DNA of 64,000 nt from Arabidopsis thaliana (GCF_000001735.4 NC_003070.9:19639971-19703970), one strand, 5' to 3'. Shown: positions 22,224 to 32,699, counted from the first letter of the stretch. The notes: generated from the letters alone by a model not told the origin. Numbers and translations are program-made.

Positions 22224-23331
22224 TCAAAAACCGCAATAAGCTTTGATAGGGCACTCTGATTTGTAACCCGTGTCGGTACGGTAGAATCGAAGAAGACCAA
22301 GATGATCAAATGGCTTATACATGAGAGGATGTTGATGATCAATAAGCTCTTCTGGTACTTGAAGAGTTCCATTGTTGAATGCAAACATTCCAAGAGAGTA
22401 TCTGTCTGTTTCACCGCTCACAAGAACTTGGTGTCGTGGAGACCAAACCCTATCGTTGCTCCATGCCTAAAGGTATATACTTAGATTACTTCAGTTTATG
22501 TTTCTCTCAGTTACAGAATTGTAATTTTGTATTATGATTTAACTTAACCATCAATGCATCGCCTGCGACGACCATGAAGAGTGAAGGTGATGATAGATTG
22601 ATATTGATTCGCTCTCCTTCTCTAGTTTCCATTTCTAGCCCATTGACTTGATCTTGGTGAAGTATTGTTGTGAAGCTCTTGTCTGTGTGTGTAACAAATC
22701 CTAAAGTAGGGTTTTCGTTGTTCGGTGCACGATTCTTCAGCACACGGAGAAGGTAAGTGGTTGATTCGATATATGGATCGTAGTATTTCTCGACATTATA
22801 GCTTTGGAAAACCATCCGAGTCACCATTTGATCAAGCTCGGCTGCAAACTCCGCATACTTATACAAACATTCACTAACATATATAAACCAAGCAAAGTTG
22901 AATGTTTAAATATCGGACAATGATAGTTGAGGATTCTAAAATGTTACTGGATCCTTTTATACATACCTAAAATGTTCATTTCCTTGTGGCCACATCAAAC
23001 CGGTGAAGCTTCTGGTTGCTTCTAACGAAGTGGCATTATCAATGCCAAGACTTTCATGAAGAGGAAGAGCTGGAATCTGACCAACGTAGCCATTTAAGGG
23101 CTTATCGTATTTGTTCTTCATTTTGGTCTGTGTTGGAAGATCAAACAAGTCGACCAAAGAACCAAAGACTCGATCAAGAAGATCTAAAGGAGTCTTGTCT
23201 TTAAGATCTATGATGAAACATCCATATTCTTCAAGTGCTTGTCTTATGTTTTCTCTTGTTGATTCCCAATACTTTGTGCCTGGTTTCAAATCTTCTCTTG
23301 AGAAATCTAAGGTTGGAATCTTAGGGGACAT
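22224..23331 (-). CDS. AOP-like 2-oxoglutarate/Fe(II) dioxygenase, array member 1
   Basis: On the minus strand, exons 23331-22967, 22873-22549 and 22466-22224 give 310 residues. The N-terminal DIOX_N part begins KIPTLDFSREDLKPGTKYW and carries EEYGCF and GYVGQIP. The catalytic jelly roll has THTDKS (His184, Asp186), the distal His242 in SPRHQV and 2-oxoglutarate anchors Arg252 and Ser254 in DRYSLGMF. All iron and co-substrate ligands are present. The sequence resembles the AOP enzymes of glucosinolate side-chain modification, but this array's substrates are unknown to me. It stands head-to-head with the next gene (742 bases apart) and its 3' end converges on the DUF2921 gene only ~170 bases away. 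The first exon starts at the first ATG. Probably At1g52790. Confidence 0.92.
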
Positions 23332-24073
23332 TTTGATACTTGTTATTTTCTTTTAAGATTTTGATACGTTTTTTTTTTAATTTGCCTATGTGGTGAATCA
23401 TACCTTATATGTATATATAATCTCTTATGTTAAAGTTAGACATGGATTTTAGACTATTGTGGATGATGGAATAATCTCTGAGATGAAAATGGATTTTGAA
23501 TGTCCATTAGAAAACAAATGTTGAAGGGATCTTACTTCTTAGATTTCAACTATCCGTTTTTGAATGAAAACAAATTATTTCTATAGTAGTATTTCTAGTC
23601 ACCGGAATCCATGGACCACAATATATAGTAATATTACTAGTCACTCGAATCCATGGACCACGCTATAATGTAATATTACTAGTCACCGTAATCTACATGG
23701 ACCACACTGTAATGTAATATTATTCGTCATCTGAATCTTTGGACCACATTATAAACTAACATATCCGATAGTTTCTTTGAGAAAGTAGCTATTAAACTAA
23801 ATCAAATAGCTAATATGAATTAACCAGCTGGTATGGATTCAGACCGGAATTGAGTTTTCGGAATTTTTATTTGTTTGGTTCAATTCTTTCGATTTTTCGA
23901 ATATAGAGTAGATATAACCATTCCATCCATATGAAAAACCAATTCGGTTTTGAGATTTTCTTAAAAAAATTGATTCGGTTTGTAGCGGATTGTTGTAAAT
24001 AAAAAATCTCTATAAATAGCAAGTGTTGCTGGTTAACACAAGAGTGTTAAAATAATAAAACAAAGAATCCCAT
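23332..24073. other. Divergent promoter between two dioxygenases
   Basis: This is the shared upstream region of array members 1 (-) and 2 (+). It holds a four-copy tandem repeat (separate entry) and, at about 23840-23990, a run of CGGTTT/GGTTCAATT/TTCGGTTT motifs of a type widespread in Arabidopsis spacers. No coding sequence. Confidence 0.5.
23595..23756. repeat. 42-bp tandem repeat, four degenerate copies
   Basis: The unit is CTAGTCAC-GAATC-ATGGACCAC followed by ATAATGTAATATTA. Copies begin at 23595, 23637 and 23679 (period 42), with a fourth near 23723 after a 2-base insertion. The array sits midway between the divergent dioxygenase starts. Confidence 0.8.
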
Positions 24074-25392
24074 ATGGCCTCAATCTTGAAGACTACTAAG
24101 GTTCCTATTCTTGATCTCACGAGCCAACAAGAGTTGAAACCAAACACATCCACGTGGCGTTCTGTTTCAAGAGAAGCTTGTGAAGCCTTGGAGGAATACG
24201 GCTGTTTCTTGGCCGTGTACGACGGAGTAACACAGCAGCTAGACGATTCCATCTTCGCCGCTGCTGAGGAACTGTTTGATCTACCGACGGAGACAAAGAA
24301 GAAAAACGTAAACGAGAAGCCTTACCATGGCTACGTTGGTCAAATGCCTGTGATCCCTCTTCATGAAGGCCTTGGAGTTGACTATGTTACCAACAAAGAA
24401 ATTGCTCAGAGATTCACTCATCTCATGTGGCCTCAAGGAAACGATCGGTTTTGGTATGTCTTAGCTCGATTATTTATAGTTTTCATATCAAATGAAGCCA
24501 AGAACTAAAGTAATATATAAGAGATATGGACCAAAGATCTCAACGCCAATTAGCTTTTGACTTAGACCAATTCTAACTTATATTTTCTCACTTTAGGTCA
24601 ATAGATTGCTCTGTTTGAAACCCTAACTCGGTATTGGTATCTTGCCTTTGCAGCAACACCGTGCACACTTTCTCAAACGCAGTTGCGGAATTAGACCGAC
24701 TAGTGGTGAGGATGATATTTGAGAACTATGGTGTTGAGAAACACTACGAATCGCACGTCGGGTCAAAGACTTACCTACTAAAGTTCCTCAAGTACTTGGC
24801 TCCACCAGAATCTATCTCGATGCCAGCTTTTCCTCAGCACACCGATAAGACCTTTCTATCAATACTTCACCAAAATGATGTAAATGGTTTAGAGGTGAAA
24901 TCAAAAGACGGTGAATGGATTTCCCTTCAACTCCCACCCAAGTCATACGTAGTCATGGCCGGTGACATCTCTATGGTAAGTCAAACGTTTTATTATATAA
25001 ACCAATAGAATTTCTTTTGCTAATTATAAATGAAAATGTTGTGTTTGGCGTTTGCAGTTTTTGTAGCCTAAAGTTTTCAATTTCACCTAACTATGCAAGT
25101 ATGTGAATTCTTGATTTCTTTATTGATGTGATTTTTTTCCCATGGTTAGGGTTGGAGCAATGACAGGATACGTTCTTGTGAACATAGAGTGACAATGGAA
25201 GGAGATAAGACGAGGTACACTTTAGGTCTTTTCTCGTTTCTCACAGACTTGGTTTCCATTCCTGAGGAGCTTGTGGACGACAAACACCCACTTATGTATA
25301 AGCCATTCGATAACATCGCTCTCATAAACTTCTATACAACCAAAGAAGGGCGTGAAGCAAACTCGACTCTCAAAGCATATTGTGGTATCTAA
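24074..25392 (+). CDS. AOP-like 2-oxoglutarate/Fe(II) dioxygenase, array member 2
   Basis: Exons 24074-24453, 24654-24975 and 25150-25392 give 314 residues. Domain order is as in its neighbours: PILDLTSQQELKPNTSTW, EEYGCF, GYVGQMP, then FPQHTDKT (His189, Asp191), CEHRVT (His246) and TRYTLGLF (Arg256, Thr258). The usual RxS co-substrate motif is RxT here, a conservative change. Exon 3 starts GWSNDR, like the AWSNDR of member 1 and unlike ALLNGR in members 3 and 4, so members 1 and 2 form one subgroup. Intron positions and phases are those of the other three genes, showing tandem origin. A cytosolic enzyme is expected; there is no targeting peptide. Probably At1g52800 (from memory). Confidence 0.92.
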
Positions 25393-26149
25393 AAAGCATC
25401 TGTACAGCCATATGATTGATTAGGTTGACAATATTTTTGTTTGAATGTGTATCTTATTGGTTCCCTACTTGCATAGTCAACTTTTAATATCATATGAAAA
25501 AAGTTTTTACCTCTTCTAGTGCTTATATATATGTACTAAGAGATAAAGAGGTTGGGGGCTTTTGGTCCATAATCCCCTCGGACTGGGACTAGAGCAAGTA
25601 AAACTAGTTTTCTCTTTCCATTGTTTACAAAAATATTAGAAGATTGTTTTATTTATGCATGGCATTATTGTTATGTTTTTTATTTGATTGAAACCACAAC
25701 TCTTTAAGTATTTATTTTAAACAAATTACTTATAACATAAAAATTTGTAACTCAATCGGAAGAAACTTTTTTTGCCATTACAAGTTTCCAAAATAATATC
25801 AAGTTAATGAAAATGTTTTATATATCCCAAACTAAATTAAAATCTAAACTCCTTTGAAATTTTGAGAAAGAAATTAGGTTTCCTTTCAAATTTGGATTTT
25901 TGGTTTGGATAGCAAAGTAGCTAAATAGATTGCTATGTTTTGAATCCTAATGCTGTCTTTTTGAAGTGATAATCTGAATCTACATATACATTTTTGCAGC
26001 TATTTTGATAAATAAATCCTGGAGTTGGAACTTATTTACAATGGCTGCCACTGGCTTATTCAATTAACTATCAAATCAAAGCAAATCTTATTCAAAGGAA
26101 TATGCTCTTATTCCATGGCCTAATTATTTTTGCCAAAATAGTTTAAATA

Positions 26150-26705
26150 TTTAAAAATTAAATAATCATTTGAAAGAAAACTTTAAATTGATTTAAATTA
26201 TAAATCTTTTAATAAAAATATTATTAAAAAAACAAAAAATTAATTTCACCGAACAGGATTAGATAGTAGGACTAGATGGGAGAACGTGTTTATAATATTA
26301 TAATATATAAACTTTACAACAATTAAATAACCATTTGAAAGAAAACTTTTAAATTGATTTGAATTAAATATTTTTTAAATTAAAGTATTATTAAAACAAA
26401 AATAACAAAATAATGTCTAATTTTACTGAACGGGGTTAGTGGTAGGACGGGTTTGGCCGATAGTATTACGAGACGGTATACTACAAGTGAAATCCATTAG
26501 ATACGTTTAATTTCACTGTGCAGGATTAGATGGTATGACGGGTTTGGATCGATAGTAATACGAAACAATATACTACGGGTGAAATCCTAGATATAAACAC
26601 TAAAAAAGCAAACAATATTAATAAAACAAATATCTACATATACATTTTATATAACAAATTTTATTAATAACCTAGCCCCGCGGTATACCGCGGGTCAAAA
26701 TCTAA
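26150..26705 (+). mobile_element. Helitron 3' terminus with internal repeats (5' end not found)
   Basis: The sequence CCCCGCGGTATACCGCGGG at 26676-26694 is a perfect-stem palindrome of the type seen at Arabidopsis Helitron 3' ends. It is followed by TCAAAATCTAA, so the element should end at CTAA (26702-26705) before a T. Upstream are partly repeated blocks: AACCATTTGAAAGAAAACTTTTAAATTGATTT-like copies near 26157 and 26322, and GGTTAG-GGTAGGACGGGTTTGG-CGATAGTA-TACGA blocks near 26437 and 26522. No Rep/helicase frame is present, so it is a non-autonomous or truncated copy. The left limit given is only the start of the repeated material. Confidence 0.6.
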
Positions 26706-26792
26706 TGTTATCTCATTAATCAAAGTGATAATCTTATGCAAATCTGAATATTATTTCATTGATCAAAGTGATAATGTTTTATAAATCCTTAC

Positions 26793-26980
26793 ATGATTGG
26801 TTCTTAATGTACAAAGTTTCATTTTCAATACGATAGGATAAAAAGTTCTAATCGTTTTCATCAATTTGATCCAATTAAACGGTTATGAATTTGGTTCTCT
26901 CCGTACAACGTTTCATTTTCATTATGATAGGATAAAAAGTATAAATTATTTTCAACAATTTGATCCAATCAAACCATTTT
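26793..26980. repeat. 94-bp tandem duplication upstream of array member 3
   Basis: Two copies share GATTGGTTCTTAATGTACAAAGTTTCATTTTC / AATTTGGTTCTCTCCGTACAACGTTTCATTTTC-type sequence, GATAGGATAAAAAG (at 26832 and 26926) and CAATTTGATCCAAT (at 26862 and 26956). The offset is 94 bases. It ends ~180 bases before the ATG, so it lies in the promoter. Confidence 0.75.
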
Positions 26981-27156
26981 GAAGTTGCGTATTACAACAA
27001 TAAGAGTGCTAAATTACATTCTTTCTATATTACAAAGATTAAAGAGAGTCTTGTCGAAACCATAAATGTATCAAACTCTAGTAGTCTTCAAAACGTTATA
27101 TTATAAACAAATATATAGAGAGACATCTAAAACAGAACAAGTTTCTAAAAGGGAAA

Positions 27157-28267
27157 ATGGTGAGTTTGGAAACCACTCTTGCTCTTCAGCTCCCGGTTAT
27201 CGACTTCACAAGTCGAGACCTAAAACCGGGAACTATCCAATGGGACTCGGTGAGAGCCGATGTCCGGAGAGCTTTAGAAGAGTATGGATGCTTTGAGGCC
27301 TTGTTCGATAAAGTCCCTCTCGAACTTCGAAAGGCGGTTTTCGATGCTTCTGAAGAGGTTTTCCAACTACCTTTAGAAACCAAAAAGAGAGTTGTGTCAA
27401 AGAGAAAATACAGAGGATATGTGGGTCAAATCCCAACGTTACCTTTGTTTGAAGTCATGGGCGTTGATTTTGCAGAAAATCCAGATAAGGTCAACGCCTT
27501 TACTCATAAACTTTGGCCACAAGGCAACAACAATTTTAGGTATTTGATTTTGGTTTTTCAAAATTTTGATTTGAAATATACAAACTCTAAAAATTCTCTT
27601 GTTTCTGCAGCGAGGCGGTTATGTCATTCGCTGAGAAAGTATCAGAACTGGACTTCATGACCCGAAGAATGATTATGGAGAGTTTCGGGCTCGATGAAAG
27701 CTACATAAAGGAACATCTGAATTCGACGAAATGTCTCGTGCGGTTGATGGAAATACCAAGGAGTTGAAGATACAGAGGAGGAGTTAGGCATGGAGGCTCA
27801 TACAGACAGAAACATGCTCACTATACTTTGCCAGAACGATGTAAAAGATGGAATCGAGGTGAAAACTAAAGACGATAAGCATTGGATCAAAGCCAATCCT
27901 TCTCAAGATTCTTCATTCATCGTTCTTGGTGGAGCTATGCTACACGTAAGTTTAAACTAATCTTCCTCTTAAACACAGTAGCTTCTACGATCTTTTTTAA
28001 TGTAAAACATGTTTTCAGGCACTTCTGAATGGTCGAGTGCTTACCGGTGTTCACCGAGTGATGAGGATGGGAGCTAACATAAGATTCTCAGCCGGATTGT
28101 TCTCTGTTCCGAAAACAGAGGATTTGATATATGCACCGGAAGAATTGGTTGACGCTGAGTATCCTCGCTTATATAAGCCCGTTGATTTTGAAGCATACTT
28201 TCGATATACCATTGAGGGACCTGGAAGGAGAGATCTATCTGCTCTCAGAACTTACTGTGGCCTTTGA
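27157..28267 (+). pseudogene. AOP-like 2-oxoglutarate/Fe(II) dioxygenase, array member 3, with a frame break in exon 2
   Basis: Exon 1 (27157-27539) is intact and AOP-like (LPVIDFTSRDLKPGTIQWDS, ALEEYGCFEA, GYVGQIP). Exon 2 (27611-27945) starts normally, but after CLVRLM the frame carries one base too many near 27748-27750 (an ATGGAAA run) and meets TGA at 27765-27767, giving only 179 residues. The downstream sequence continues in another frame with MEAHTDRNMLTIL, and exon 3 (28019-28267) with GVHRVM and IRFSAGLF, so all iron and co-substrate ligands survive beyond the break. Either this is a recent pseudogene, a sequencing/assembly slip, or an extra splice event removes the break (a gene model that splices around it is possible). 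Probably At1g52810 (from memory). Confidence 0.7.
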
Positions 28268-29245
28268 GAATATCAAAAATAACGTCTTCCCCAAAAATAA
28301 GATTAAGAATAAACTTGTTTGATTTGCTGTTACCAACTTTCCATGTAAACCCATCTCCATCAAAATATTTAAAGATAACGTTTCAGTGTGAAGATTAAGT
28401 TTGAGATATAATTATGTTCATACCAGAACTGATTTGTGATGTTTTTATGTCTTTGATTGCCAAACCATAAGGAGACGTTATCTATACGTCACATGTTTGA
28501 ATTTATAATTTGCAGAATTGATATGAGTTCATTTCAAATTACTTTTCCTTGGAACACCAAAGTAGATAGACTTTAGGTAGATTACTCTGCTCTGAACTTC
28601 TGATGTACCTAACTCAAGTTTCTCAAACAGAACCATTCTTGTTGCTCTGTTTTGAAACCTAACTCTGTTTGTTTTTAGGCAAAACTAGTCTCTGAATGCT
28701 ATATGATCAAACAAAAATGGAGTTTGTAAACCCTAGAATAAGTTTGTCTTCTTTGCTTTATTCTACACAGTTACAAACAAAAGCAAGGTGTTGTCAGAAA
28801 ATAACTATATCATATCACCGAACTATCCTTGATAAAGGTTACTTTTCCCCATCCTCCAGAATAAAAGCCAAAAGAAGATAAAGCAAAGAATTAAACTTTA
28901 GAACAAAGAAAAAAAAGAAGGGTTTAGTGTTATTGTATTGATTTGATGTGATAAAATCGCCGTGAGGTATATATATGGTATGGAGTTAACATAGGATATA
29001 ATGGTATCTAACAAGCAAATAATTGATCTTAATGTCTTGGACCAATTATGTCAATGGCGTTACGTAATTTTTAATTCTCTAGTTTAAAAATAAACAATGA
29101 TTTTCAGCTTGATGAACTTGTCATCTTGCGCAGAGAATCATTGGAATATAGATACCTTGAGGCTGATATCAAGACATATATAAATGGGATGTAACATTTC
29201 AGTTCAGTAACTTCATATTTAGCTATCTCTCTTTTGTCTCAGTAA
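28268..29245. other. Spacer between array members 3 and 4
   Basis: I see no gene. At 28643-28665 the text TTGCTCTGTTTTGAAACCTAA recurs, similar to intron 1 of member 2 (24607-24628) and to 25930-25950. It may be a remnant of a lost gene copy. The rest is promoter-like AT-rich DNA. Confidence 0.45.
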
Positions 29246-30351
29246 ATGGGTTCCGAAACTCCTCTTCTTCCCCTTCGCCTTCCGGTCATCGATTTCTCAA
29301 ACAAAAACCTCAAACCAGGAGAGCCCGAATGGGACTTAACCAGAGCTGATGTCCAGAAAGCTCTACAAGACTATGGTTACTTCGAGGCCTCTTTCGATAG
29401 AATCCCTTTTGAGCTACGGAAATCGGTTTTCGGGGCCTTGGAAGAGCTTTTCGACTTACCTTTGCAGACCAAACTGAGAAACGTGTCCAAGAAACCATTC
29501 CATGGATACGTTGGTCAGTACCCGATGGTGCCACTGTACGAGAGCATGGGGATTGATGATTCTGATATTGCAGAGAAAGTAGACGCCTTTACAGAAAAAC
29601 TATGGCCTCAAGGCAACATCAGTTTCAGGTCAGTAAACTTTCTCTCCTTATATCGTTTAGTTTGACATATATTGATCAGACATTCTATTACTACCAGCAC
29701 AACAATCCAGTCGTTTTCTAAGAAGTTATCAGAGCTAGACATAACTATCAGAAGAATGATCATGGAGAGCTTCGGACTCGATAAATACATCGATGAACAT
29801 CTTCACTCAACGAATTACCTCCTGCGAGTAATGAAGTACAAAGGACCTGATACAGAGGAAACAAAAGTGGGGCTAAACGCTCATACTGATAAAAACATAG
29901 TCACTATACTTTACCAGAACCATGTTGAGGGTCTAGAGGTGCAGACCAAAGACAAGAACTGGATCAAAGTGAAGCCAACACAAGACTCTTTCACCGTCAT
30001 GATTGGAGATTCTCTCTATGTAAGCCATTTGTTTATACTTCCTTCAAATACAGAATCAATTCCTGAAAAAGCAAGATCAACCCAAATGTTTTGATGTCAC
30101 AGGCATTGCTAAATGGTCGACTACACTCTCCTTATCACCGTGTCATGATGACGGGAACAGAGACAAGATACTCCCTCGGATTATTCTCGATACCAAAAGC
30201 AGGACACATTGTGAGTTCACCAGATGAACTCGTTGACGAAGAGCATCCTCGACTATTTAAGCCCTTTGACCATGTCGAATTCCTTCAATTCTACTACACA
30301 GAAGCTGGACAAAGATCTCAATCTGCTCTCAAAACTTACTGTGGAATCTAA
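29246..30351 (+). CDS. AOP-like 2-oxoglutarate/Fe(II) dioxygenase, array member 4
   Basis: Exons 29246-29628, 29698-30019 and 30103-30351 give 317 residues. The N-terminal part reads LPVIDFSNKNLKPGEPEWDL, LQDYGYFEAS (Tyr replaces the Cys of the other copies' EEYGCF) and GYVGQYP. Catalytic residues are His190 and Asp192 in NAHTDKN, His247 in SPYHRVM, and Arg257/Ser259 in TRYSLGLF. Exon 3 begins ALLNGR, as in member 3, so members 3 and 4 form the second subgroup. Intron phases match the other members. The last ~20 codons and 3'UTR are repeated immediately downstream. Close AOP relatives act on glucosinolate side chains; the substrate here is not known to me. Probably At1g52820 (from memory). 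Confidence 0.92.
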
Positions 30352-30615
30352 AAACATCAAAAGCTTTCTTATTTGCTCAAATTCTCAATAATTTCAAAGT
30401 ACCCTTTTACATCAATAAGAAGAAACTCACCAAAAGTAAGAAAATTTCACCAGTTCTACTACACAGAAGCTGGACAAAGATCTCAATCTGCTCTCAAAAC
30501 TTACTGTGGAATCTAAAATCAACAAAAGCTTTCTCATTTCTTCAATTCTCAATCATTTCCAAGTACCCTTTTACATCAATAAGAAGAATTTCACCAAAAG
30601 TATAAAACTTTCAAC
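30289..30615 (+). repeat. Tandem duplication of the 3' end of dioxygenase member 4
   Basis: Copy 1 (30289-~30445) covers the final codons, stop and 3'UTR. Copy 2 (30454-30615) repeats them at an offset of 165 bases, nearly unchanged over TTCTACTACACAGAAGCTGG and through the stop codon. The UTR parts (AAAAGCTTTCT, AGTACCCTTTTACATCAATAA) differ by a few substitutions and small indels. The second copy is outside the gene. Confidence 0.9.
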
Positions 30616-30687
30616 CAAAGTCTGTGACTTTCGATATGATCTTACAGGAATCAAAAACATAAAGTTACCTTTTTTGCAATAGATCAA

Positions 30688-30924
30688 TTAGAAGGGATTT
30701 TTTTTTTTTTTGAGGGCAAGTTGTTTAGCCATCTCACGTAGCTCTTCAGGTGAAGGAGGACGAGGAGCTTCTTTAGGATAAACAACGTATGAATGATTGC
30801 CCATGAATTTCTTGATGTTGGTGCTGTTGTTGGCGAATGTATAGATTAGGACGATTGGTACTGCGACGTATACACCGAATTTGGCGATTTCTAGAATCCC
30901 CTTTGATGTTCCTACTGATGACAT
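30688..30924 (-). CDS. PET100-like cytochrome c oxidase assembly protein
   Basis: This is an intronless frame of 78 residues. Layout: short N-terminus, a single hydrophobic helix (residues ~14-29, FGVYVAVPIVLIYTFANN), then a basic/proline stretch YVVYPKEAPRPPSPEELREM and a Lys-rich end KKKKNPF. This order (one membrane helix, then a Y-hydrophobic-PKE motif and charged helix) is that of PET100, an inner-mitochondrial-membrane factor for complex IV assembly. Similarity is judged by eye and the family is short, so the call is probable rather than certain. The gene lies tail-to-tail with the dioxygenase array and its stop is only ~70 bases from the duplicated 3' end. Confidence 0.7.
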   Translation of the reverse strand: MSSVGTSKGILEIAKFGVYVAVPIVLIYTFANNSTNIKKFMGNHSYVVYPKEAPRPPSPEELREMAKQLALKKKKNPF

Positions 30925-31627
30925 TTGTATGAGACTCCAATATCTTGATGTGATTCACATAGAACACACGATGAGCAAGCTTTTAGGGGTCTTGATTAAT
31001 TTGGGGTTTTTTGGATTGAAATTGATGAACTGTGACAATGAAGTGGATCAAATCGACGACAAACGCTAATGTTTATAAAAAGTAAAATACAATTGTTGAA
31101 TAATTAAAAAAAAAATCGAGAAAGAAAACTAAACCGAACCAAAAATAAACCAAAGGTAATTTGAATTTATTTATAAAATCCGATTAATTGAAAAATAATC
31201 GAAACCAATTCTAATGTATTTTAAGAAGAAGAAAAAAAAAAAACTTGTGTATTTAAAGTTTTAAACCAATATTTGATTTTGGCGGTAATTTTGGTTTCTA
31301 GTTTTATCAGTCAGTTTATAAAACAATAAAACCATTTGTGATTTTGTTCGGTTTGGTATTGTTTGGAATCGGTTCAAAATTTAGGTGAACATAACTTGAA
31401 AGCGAATTATACAGAAAATTTGACTGGTTGGCCCGGTTTCGCCCGGTTTGATAAGTGAAAATTTGTTCATTAATATATACAGTACTCAAATCTTATCAAC
31501 TTTTAGAGTTCTTGAGCCATTACATATACATTTTATTCGCAAGACTAAGTAGATCTAAAAGAGCAATTGTGATGCGAGGGACACAATTAATGAGAGTAAT
31601 GTTGAGATGATGATACATATATAGAAA
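30925..31627. other. Intergenic
   Basis: Promoter of the PET100-like gene followed by AT-rich DNA with repeated AAACCGAACC / GGTTTGG motifs (31130-31450), a common spacer type in Arabidopsis. No coding signal. Confidence 0.45.
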
Positions 31628-31924
31628 TCAAACGCAGCAGCAACAACACTTGCACTTCTCGTAGCAGCAACAGCAACAGAACAACGCGTAAAACCTACAA
31701 CAGGTTAAAAGATTATCAAATAATCAAGAACTCCGAATTCGATAAATAAAAAAAGAAAAGAGAAGAGATACTAAATGATACAAAAGGGTCTACGATACAG
31801 ATACTAAATGAAAAGAGAAGAGATTATATTTTGGTACGGACGTTGCGAATAAGCAGCCTTGTTCGTCTTGCCGTTTCTTGACATTGTCATAGTAAGTCAT
31901 TTCTTGTTGTGGCGGTGCCTTCAT
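31628..31924 (-). CDS. CDT1: CDT1-type cysteine-rich transmembrane (CYSTM) peptide, spliced
   Basis: Too short for routine gene finding: exons 31924-31842 and 31694-31628 give 49 residues. The N-terminal half is hydrophilic (MKAPPQQEMTYYDNVKKRQD); the C-terminal half has Cys in runs (CLFATFYALFCCCCCYEKCK, then CCCCCV to the stop), 12 Cys in all. This is the CYSTM pattern: tail-anchored, Cys-rich peptides linked to heavy-metal and stress tolerance, acting at the plasma membrane. The intron (GTCCGT...TGTAG) lies just after the first Cys in GCLFA, inside the Thr codon. It matches the peptide known as cadmium tolerance 1 (At1g52827, from memory). The first ATG after GCAAAAGA was used; an internal ATG at codon 9 is less likely. 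Confidence 0.8.
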
Positions 31925-32699
31925 TCTTTTGCGTGAGTGTCTTGATAACTTTAGGGGTTGGGATTAATTGGATGTAGTATATATATAGACTTCAAATCTG
32001 CTACCTGCAAACTGATATGATCATTTAATACGGAAGATATGGCAACATTTATTTGGACCGACAAAGTGGTTAGAATCTTCACCCAAAACTACATTTGATA
32101 TGATATAGGAATAAGCCAGCTTTAATTTGGCTCTTGGTGAAAGAAAAAAACAAATATTTAACATTTTTCATTCTTTCTTAAATTAGTTGGGAAGATTCAT
32201 TAGGTTTTCACTATTTTTAGCTCCGTTTAAGATTCATAGGTTTCCACTATCTTTGGATCGGCGATAAAAAGATGATTTAGCCGGAGGATTTATAAAGTTA
32301 TAATAATCACGTACCACTTGATTTTTAAGAGAAAATAATAGTAAGTCTAGAAAACTACTAAAGCAAACTATTGTGAGGCATTACTTTGTTGTTATGGTTT
32401 TTTTGTAGTTGATTACCCTCGTTTCCTTTTGTACTTTTGTGAACAATTTCAAGTGTTATATTTCATATGAATCATTCAGACGAAAAAAAAAAGTATTGTG
32501 AGGCTAAGAAACACCTTTAATGAGCCATAAAACATTAAAGTATGATACGACCAGTAAGGAAATACATTTGAAGAAAACGTATATATCATCATTATCATAT
32601 AAATTTTACAATTTGAAAAATGATTATAATGAAAAAAAATTACTCAACGGTTTTCAAACTTTATGGTTAATTAAAGATGATCAACACTAGCTAGTATGA
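31925..32699. other. Intergenic
   Basis: This is the promoter of the CYSTM gene and 3' flank of IAA6. A probable TATA (TATATATAG) for the CYSTM gene lies at about 31979-31987, read on the minus strand. Nothing else recognised. Confidence 0.4.

Larger units (their letters stand above)
25393..27156. other. Spacer with Helitron-derived repeats and duplicated promoter sequence
   Basis: There is no coding sequence. The region contains 3'UTR, a TTGCTATGTTTTGAATCCTAA fragment at 25930 that resembles intron 1 of member 2, Helitron-type repeats ending at 26705, and a 94-bp duplication just upstream of member 3 (separate entries). Confidence 0.5.
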
